Below, piece after piece: positions 58,405 through 64,000 of a stretch of 64,000 nucleotides of DNA. The stretch's first letter is position 1. The number at the start of each line of letters is the position of its first letter. Position numbers and translations under genes: made by a program. Location of the stretch: contig NZ_NPKP01000001.1 in assembly GCF_008329585.1 (NCBI RefSeq), forward strand, positions 124,001-188,000, read 5' to 3'. The notes under the pieces were generated by a model. It was not told where the DNA came from. It saw only the letters and a list, made by a program, of their open reading frames with translations, and made no database searches. The stretch is from Mycolicibacterium sp. P9-22. Its GTDB lineage: Bacteria; Actinomycetota; Actinomycetes; Mycobacteriales; Mycobacteriaceae.

Positions 58405-59359
58405 CACCGCCGCGTGCTCACCAGACCGGTGCGTTCCATCCCGGACGTGGCTGGCAACTACGGGTAGGCATGGGCGGATCGCCCGGCGTGCTGGTCTACT
58501 GAGCCATTGATGACGGCCGCGCCCGTGAGCGGCACCAGGCGCAGGTGGTGTCGCTCCTGCGGCGCCGGTTCGGCGCTCGGCTGCCAACGCTCGGGCATAT
58601 AGGCCAACCCCAAAACCATCGAATGGGCTCTGCAGGACGGCATCGGGGCGTGCTGCCGGCAGCCTGACTGGGCCCGCTTCGCGGCTTGCCCACCCGGTGG
58701 CAGAGCTCCGCCGGATTCGGATGGCGAGCCCCCAAGTGGACGGTGTGGGTGTGGACATCAGCCATACCCGCCACCGCAGCTTCGGGCAGCGGGAGGAAAA
58801 CTTACCGATCAGTAATAATTGTCAGCAAACTGATTTTGTGGCCATCGGGCGGTGGGTGGACACTTTTGGGCCAGGTGTCTGTTCCTCGGCGTCGTTCACG
58901 GGGTCGTCGAGAGTGGCGGAGAACACCAAATTCTTAGATAACGATTTCATAACGGCATCGCGCTGATCTGGGAAGTTATAGCTACTCGACCGTAACCACC
59001 TGCATGCAGGACGTTTGTCCCGCAGAACTTTGAGCCGCGCGGGGGCCGTTGTTACCCAACGTATGGTTACCAGTCCGTAGAACTCGCCAGTAACCATTTG
59101 AGGGCGGAAAATCGTCCTAGCTCTTATGACACTCTTAGTGGGGTTGGGCTGCCCTCTGGGCGCAGCCGGGACGGGGTCCAGCGGATCCCGAACCTCCCGG
59201 ATGAGTACCGGCCCGACGGAGATTCAGAGCTGAATCACCAGGACCAAAGGACGACGGGGCCGTCGGGGATCCCGTACGCATCCTCGCCGCGACGACGCGG
59301 CACACCGGCACGACCAGCGATATTGCGTGAAAAAGACTGCACCGAGGGAGATACGAGAC
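58405..59359. other. 955-base region without a convincing gene, including the fas promoter
   Basis: Short open frames exist on both strands but none has a ribosome site, family motif or mycobacterial codon bias. The first 400 bases are high-GC and may be the remains of a lost gene. From about 58790 the sequence is richer in A/T, holds several GTAACC/GGTTAC motifs and probably contains the fas promoter and a long leader. Confidence 0.6.
59063..59097. promoter_or_regulatory. Inverted repeat in the fas promoter region
   Basis: Arms ATGGTTAC (59063-59070) and GTAACCAT (59090-59097) around 19 bases, with more copies of the half-site nearby (GTAACCAC at 58995, GTTACC at 59051). In M. tuberculosis the fas promoter is bound by FasR at inverted repeats; this could be the equivalent, but I cannot confirm the FasR consensus from memory. 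Confidence 0.45.
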
Positions 59360-62300
59360 GTGACGATCAACGAGCACGACAGGGTGACAGCCGCCAGCTT
59401 GAACAGCCAGAGCGAGGGGTCCCTGTCGGGTGCGCACGCGCTCGTGGACCTGCTGAATGCCGGTGAACCGTATGCGGTCGCGTTCGGTGGTCAGGGCGGC
59501 GCCTGGCTGGAAAGCCTGGAGGAGCTGGTCAGCTCCGCCGGTATCGAGTCCGAGCTCAGCGAGCTGGTTGGCGAGGCGGCGCTGCTGCTCGAGCCGGTGG
59601 CCCGTGAACTCGTGGTGGTGCGCCCGATCGGCTTCGAGCCGCTGCAGTGGGTGCGCGCGTTGGCCGCCGAGGAGCCCCTGCCCGACACCAAGCAACTCAC
59701 CACCGCCGCCATCTCCGGCCCCGGCATCCTGCTCACCCAGATGGCCGCAATCCGGGCGCTGACGCGGCAGGGCCTGGATCTGATGGGCACCCCGCCCGTC
59801 GCGATGGCCGGACACTCCCAGGGCATCCTGGGCGTCGAGTCTCTGAAGGCCAAGGGCACCCGCGACGCCGAACTGCTCGCGCTGCTCCAGCTGATCGGCG
59901 CCGCCGGTTCGCTGATCTCCCGCCGGCGCGGCATGGTCGGCCGCGGTGACAAGACCCCGATGGTGTCGGTCACCAACGTCGACCCCGACCGGATCGCGGA
60001 GCTCCTCGAAGAGTTCTCCACCGATGTCCGCACCGTGCTGCCCCCGGTGCTGTCCATCCGCAACGGCCGTCGCTCCGTCGTCATCACCGGAACCCCCGAA
60101 CAGCTCGGCCGCTTCGAGCTGTACTGCAGCAAGATCACCGAGAAGGAAGAAGCCGAGCGCAAGAACAAGCTGCGCGGCGGCGCGGTGTTCTCGCCGGTGT
60201 TCAACCCCGTCCAGGTCGAGGTCGGCTTCCACACCCCGCGCCTGGCCGACGGTGTCGCGCTCGTCGACCGCTGGGCCGCGCAGTGCGGTATCGACACCGA
60301 GCTGGCACACCGCATGACCGAGTCCATCTTCGTCAGCCCCATCGACTGGGTCGCCGACGTCGAGGCCCTGCACACCGCGGGCGCCCGCTGGATCATCGAC
60401 CTCGGCCCCGCCGACACCGTCACCCGCCTGACCGCTCCGGTGATCCGCGGGCTGGGCATCGGCATCGTGCCGGCCGCCACCCGCTCCGGTCAGCGCAGCC
60501 TGTTCACCGTCGGCGCCGTGCCCGAGGTGCCCGCGCCGTGGACCAGCTACGCACCGTCGACGGTCACCCTGCCCGACGGCTCGGTGAAGCTGTCCACCAA
60601 GTTCACCCGCCTCACCGGTCGTTCGCCGATCCTGCTGGCCGGTATGACCCCGACCACCGTCGACGCCAAAATCGTCGCCGCCGCCGCCAACGCCGGGCAC
60701 TGGTCCGAGCTCGCCGGTGGTGGCCAGGTCACCGAGAAGATCTTCGATGACCGGATGGCCGAACTGACCCAGCTGCTCGAGCCGGGCCGCGCCATCCAGT
60801 TCAACTCGCTGTTCCTGGACCCGTACCTGTGGAAGCTGCAGGTGGGCGGAAAGCGCCTGGTGCAGAAGGCTCGTCAGTCCGGTGCCCCCATCGACGGGCT
60901 CGTCGTCACCGCCGGTATCCCCGAACTCGACGAAGCCGTGGCGCTCATCGAGGAACTCAACGAGATCGGCATCACCCACGTGGTGTTCAAGCCGGGCACC
61001 GTCGATCAGATCAAGTCCGTGATCAAGATCGCCACGGAGGTTCCCGGCAAGGAAGTCATCGCCCATATCGAGGGCGGCCGCGCCGGTGGCCACCACTCGT
61101 GGGAGGACCTCGACGATCTGCTCCTGGCCACCTACGCCGACCTGCGCAAGCTGTCCAACATCACCATCTGCGTCGGCGGCGGGATCGGTACCCCCGAGCG
61201 CGCGGCCGACTACCTGGCCGGTCGCTGGGCGCAGGACTACGGCTTCCCGCTGATGCCGGTCGACGGCATCCTGGTCGGCACCGCCGCGATGGCCACCCTG
61301 GAGGCCACCACCTCACCCGCGGTCAAGCAGCTGCTGGTGGACACCAAGGGCACCGACGTCTGGGTCGGAGCCGGAAAAGCCCAGGGCGGCATGGCATCCG
61401 GGCGCAGCCAGCTCGGTGCCGACATCCACGAGATCGACAACACCGCCTCGCGCTGCGGCCGTCTGCTCGACGAGGTCGCCGGTGACGCCGACGCGGTCGC
61501 CGAGCGCCGCGACGAGATCATCGCTGCGATGGCCGACACCGCCAAGCCGTACTTCGGCGATGTCGCCGACATGACCTACCTGCAGTGGCTGGACCGCTAC
61601 GTCGAACTGGCCATCGGTGAGGGCGATTCCACCGCCGACACCAAGGCCACCGACTCGCAGTGGCTGGACGTCACCTGGCGGGACCGTTTCGAGGAGATGC
61701 TCAAGCGTGCCGAGGCCCGTCTGCATCCCAGCGACTCGGGCCCGATCGACACACTGTTCGCCGGCGACGCCGAAAGCGAAGCGCTGCTGGAGCATCCGGC
61801 CGCTGCTGTCGACACTCTGCTGAACCGGTACCCGGACGCCGAGGACATCAAGCTGCACCCGGCCGACGTGCCCTTCTTCACCACCCTGTGCAAGACCCCG
61901 GGCAAGCCGGTCAACTTCGTGCCGGTCATCGACAAGGACGTGCGCCGCTGGTGGCGCAGCGATTCGCTGTGGCAGGCCCACGACGCCCGCTACACCGCGG
62001 ATCAGGTCTGCATCATCCCCGGCACCGCCGCCGTCGCCGGTATCACCCGCGTCGACGAGCCCGTCGGTGAACTGCTGGACCGCTTCGAGCAGGCCGCCAT
62101 CGATGAGGTCGTGGCCAGCGGCGCCGTCGCCGTCCCGGTGGTGTCCCGCCGCCAGGCCGATGCGCAGGTCACCGGACCCATTGCCGTGGTGCTGGATTCG
62201 CCCGACGTGCTGTGGGCCGGCCGTACCGCGATCAACCCGGTGCACCGTATCGGCGCACCCGGCGAATGGCAGGTCAACGAGAACCGTTCCGCGGTACACC

Positions 62301-64000
62301 CGTCGACCGGTTCGCGACTGGAGCTCACCGGTGAGGGTGTCACCCTCAGCGTGCCGCTGTCCGACATCTGGATCGAGATCAAGCTGACGCTGCCGGCCGC
62401 CACGGTCAACGGCGGCATGCCCGTCGTCACCACCGAGGATGCCGCCGCCGCGATGCGTGCGGTGCTCGCCATCGCCGCCGGCGTCGACGGAGTGGACGCG
62501 CTGCCCACCGTCATCGACGGCACCGCGACCGTCACCGTCGCCTGGGACCCGGAGGAGGTCGCCGATCACACCGGCGTCACCGCCACCTTCGGCGCCCCGC
62601 TGGCACCGGGGCTGACCCTGGTACCCGACGCCCTGGTCGGCCGCTGCTGGCCCGCGGTGTTCGCCACCATCGGATCGGCCGCGACCGATGCCGGCTTCCC
62701 GGTCATCGAGGGTCTGCTCAGCCTGGTGCACCTGGACCATGCCGCGCACCTGCTCGCCCCGATGCCCACCTCGGAATCCGAATTGACCGTCACCGCAACG
62801 GCTTCGGAGGCCGTCGACACCGAGGTCGGCCGTGTCGTGCCGGTCAGCGTGCTGATCTCCGACGCCGAGGGCACCGAACTGGCGCGCCTGGAAGAGCGTT
62901 TCGCCATCCGTGGCCGCACCGGTGCCGTCGAGCTGGAGGACCCGGTGCGTGCCGGGGGCGCGATGACCGACAACGCCACCGACACCCCGCGGCGTCGCCG
63001 TCGTGACGTCACCATGACCGCGCCGACCGACATGAGCGCGTTCGCCGTGGTGTCCGGTGACCACAACCCGATCCACACCGACCGCGCCGCAGCGCTTCTG
63101 GCCGGACTCATGGGCCCGATCGTGCACGGCATGTGGCTTTCGGCCGCCGCACAGCACGTGGTGACCGCCACCGACGGCCGCGCCACCCCGCCGGCCCGCC
63201 TGGTGGGCTGGACCTCCCGCTTCCTGGGCATGGTCCTGCCCGGTGACGAGATCGAGTTCCGCGTCGACCGGGTCGGCATCGACCGCGGCGCGGAGATCAT
63301 CGAGGTCACCGCGAAGGTCGGCGGTGACCTGGTGATGGCCGCGAGCGCTCAGCTTGCCGCGCCGAAGACGGTGTACGCCTTCCCCGGCCAGGGCATCCAG
63401 CACAAGGGCATGGGCATGGAGGTCCGGGCCCGGTCCAAGGCGGCCCGCAAGGTGTGGGACATCGCCGACAAATTCACCCGCGACACGCTGGGCTTCTCGG
63501 TGCTGCACGTGGTCAAGGACAACCCGACCAGCCTGATCGCCTCCGGCGTGCACTACCACCACCCCGAGGGCGTGCTGTACCTGACGCAGTTCACCCAGGT
63601 CGCCATGGCGACGGTGGCCGCCGCGCAGGTCGCCGAGATGCGCGAGCAGGGTGCCTTCGTCGAAGGCGCCATCGCCTGCGGGCACTCCGTCGGTGAATAC
63701 ACCGCGCTGGCTTGTGTTTCCGGCGTCTACGAGCTGCCCGCGCTGCTCGAGGTGGTCTTCCACCGCGGCTCCAAGATGCACGACATCGTGCCGCGTGACG
63801 AGAAGGGCCGCTCCAACTACCGGTTGGCCGCGATCCGCCCGTCCCAGATCGACCTGCCCGATGACGATGTCACGGCCTTCGTCGAGGAGATCTCCCAGCG
63901 CACCGGCGAGTTCCTGCAGATCGTGAACTTCAACCTGCGTGGCTCGCAGTACGCCATCGCAGGCACCGTGCGCGGTCTGGAAGCCCTGGAGGAAGAGATC
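59360..64000 (+). CDS. fas: Type I fatty acid synthase, N-terminal half (runs off the window)
   Basis: The first 1547 residues of a protein of about 3070 in relatives; the reading frame is open to the last base. The GTG start gives VTINEHDRVTAASL and follows GAGGGAG. Domains in order: acetyltransferase (GHSQG, Ser153); enoyl reductase barrel (from about 425, LLAGMTPTTVDAK, and the glycine-rich VCVGGGIGTP-like loop near 610); dehydratase hot-dog region (SGDHNPIHTDRA, 1232-1243); malonyl/palmitoyl transferase (from about 1335, YAFPGQGIQHKGMG, with GHSVGE and Ser1443). ACP, ketoreductase and ketosynthase would follow. It makes the C16-C26 acyl-CoAs for membrane and mycolic acids. Confidence 0.97.
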   Translation, partial: MTINEHDRVTAASLNSQSEGSLSGAHALVDLLNAGEPYAVAFGGQGGAWLESLEELVSSAGIESELSELVGEAALLLEPVARELVVVRPIGFEPLQWVRALAAEEPLPDTKQLTTAAISGPGILLTQMAAIRALTRQGLDLMGTPPVAMAGHSQGILGVESLKAKGTRDAELLALLQLIGAAGSLISRRRGMVGRGDKTPMVSVTNVDPDRIAELLEEFSTDVRTVLPPVLSIRNGRRSVVITGTPEQLGRFELYCSKITEKEEAERKNKLRGGAVFSPVFNPVQVEVGFHTPRLADGVALVDRWAAQCGIDTELAHRMTESIFVSPIDWVADVEALHTAGARWIIDLGPADTVTRLTAPVIRGLGIGIVPAATRSGQRSLFTVGAVPEVPAPWTSYAPSTVTLPDGSVKLSTKFTRLTGRSPILLAGMTPTTVDAKIVAAAANAGHWSELAGGGQVTEKIFDDRMAELTQLLEPGRAIQFNSLFLDPYLWKLQVGGKRLVQKARQSGAPIDGLVVTAGIPELDEAVALIEELNEIGITHVVFKPGTVDQIKSVIKIATEVPGKEVIAHIEGGRAGGHHSWEDLDDLLLATYADLRKLSNITICVGGGIGTPERAADYLAGRWAQDYGFPLMPVDGILVGTAAMATLEATTSPAVKQLLVDTKGTDVWVGAGKAQGGMASGRSQLGADIHEIDNTASRCGRLLDEVAGDADAVAERRDEIIAAMADTAKPYFGDVADMTYLQWLDRYVELAIGEGDSTADTKATDSQWLDVTWRDRFEEMLKRAEARLHPSDSGPIDTLFAGDAESEALLEHPAAAVDTLLNRYPDAEDIKLHPADVPFFTTLCKTPGKPVNFVPVIDKDVRRWWRSDSLWQAHDARYTADQVCIIPGTAAVAGITRVDEPVGELLDRFEQAAIDEVVASGAVAVPVVSRRQADAQVTGPIAVVLDSPDVLWAGRTAINPVHRIGAPGEWQVNENRSAVHPSTGSRLELTGEGVTLSVPLSDIWIEIKLTLPAATVNGGMPVVTTEDAAAAMRAVLAIAAGVDGVDALPTVIDGTATVTVAWDPEEVADHTGVTATFGAPLAPGLTLVPDALVGRCWPAVFATIGSAATDAGFPVIEGLLSLVHLDHAAHLLAPMPTSESELTVTATASEAVDTEVGRVVPVSVLISDAEGTELARLEERFAIRGRTGAVELEDPVRAGGAMTDNATDTPRRRRRDVTMTAPTDMSAFAVVSGDHNPIHTDRAAALLAGLMGPIVHGMWLSAAAQHVVTATDGRATPPARLVGWTSRFLGMVLPGDEIEFRVDRVGIDRGAEIIEVTAKVGGDLVMAASAQLAAPKTVYAFPGQGIQHKGMGMEVRARSKAARKVWDIADKFTRDTLGFSVLHVVKDNPTSLIASGVHYHHPEGVLYLTQFTQVAMATVAAAQVAEMREQGAFVEGAIACGHSVGEYTALACVSGVYELPALLEVVFHRGSKMHDIVPRDEKGRSNYRLAAIRPSQIDLPDDDVTAFVEEISQRTGEFLQIVNFNLRGSQYAIAGTVRGLEALEEEI

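Noticed and set aside
58458..58966. Several small open frames between the MerR gene and fas
   Set aside because: No ribosome sites, no recognisable motif and codon use unlike the neighbours. Reported instead as a gap.
59135..63781. Two very long minus-strand frames opposite fas
   Set aside because: Both mirror the fas codons, have low-complexity Gly/Asp/Arg/His composition, and cross domains of a well-recognised enzyme.
1..64000. Mobile element, prophage, CRISPR or tRNA
   Set aside because: No transposase, integrase, regular repeat array or tRNA-like cloverleaf was seen by reading. The hairpins at 1400, 2405 and 42588 are the only repeat-like elements.

Overview
The window is high-GC actinobacterial DNA from a mycobacterium, most likely an environmental, fast-growing Mycolicibacterium-type species. 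The support is a type I fatty acid synthase very close to mycobacterial Fas, an Mce operon of the yrbE-yrbE-mceABCDEF type, a mycofactocin-type SDR, a TB8.4 (Rv1174c)-family secreted protein, four P450-associated [3Fe-4S] ferredoxins and many paired acyl-CoA enzymes. No RNA gene, insertion sequence, prophage or CRISPR array was seen.

Layout. 1-14650 holds P450 and ferredoxin genes plus catabolic genes: a truncated P450 with its ferredoxin and a DUF1330 protein, an endonuclease-like gene between two related hairpins, then a long minus-strand series (hydrolases, P450 and ferredoxin, two beta-hydroxyacid dehydrogenases, a DUF35-thiolase fusion, a ferredoxin and a NuoF-like flavoprotein, hydrolase, Rieske protein, two amidohydrolases). 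14914-17092 is a two-subunit acyl-CoA dehydrogenase. 17163-20935 is a TB8.4-like protein and a P450/ferredoxin/two-SDR operon. 21175-36789 is one long plus-strand operon: aldehyde dehydrogenase, CoA-transferase, two thiolase-fold proteins, YrbE pair, MceA-F and two secreted proteins. 36798-41022 has two more secreted proteins, another P450, a TetR regulator and COX4/COX3-like genes, followed to 42478 by two related membrane proteins. 42647-50351 has an enoyl-CoA hydratase, two acyl-CoA synthetases, an amidohydrolase, two Mce-associated proteins and a patatin. 50398-58404 looks like ordinary chromosome: TetR/NCS1 permease/MBL hydrolase, an IspD-like convergent pair, LtrA, MFS and MerR genes. 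A 955-base gap precedes fas, which runs off the right edge.

Interpretation. The first 50 kb reads as one uptake-and-breakdown locus for a lipophilic, probably alicyclic or terpenoid/steroid-like compound: Mce4-like import, P450 hydroxylation with dedicated ferredoxins and perhaps a NuoF-like reductase, oxidation by a mycofactocin SDR and ALDH, CoA activation (CoA-transferase, CoA ligases), then beta-oxidation and thiolase/aldolase steps plus amidohydrolase steps. The substrate is not visible from sequence. The strongest new observation is a recurring palindrome, GAGAAY-N3-RTTCTC, in the promoters of most transcription units of the locus, three of them with the same extra half-site 7 bases away. 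This suggests a single regulator and a defined regulon.
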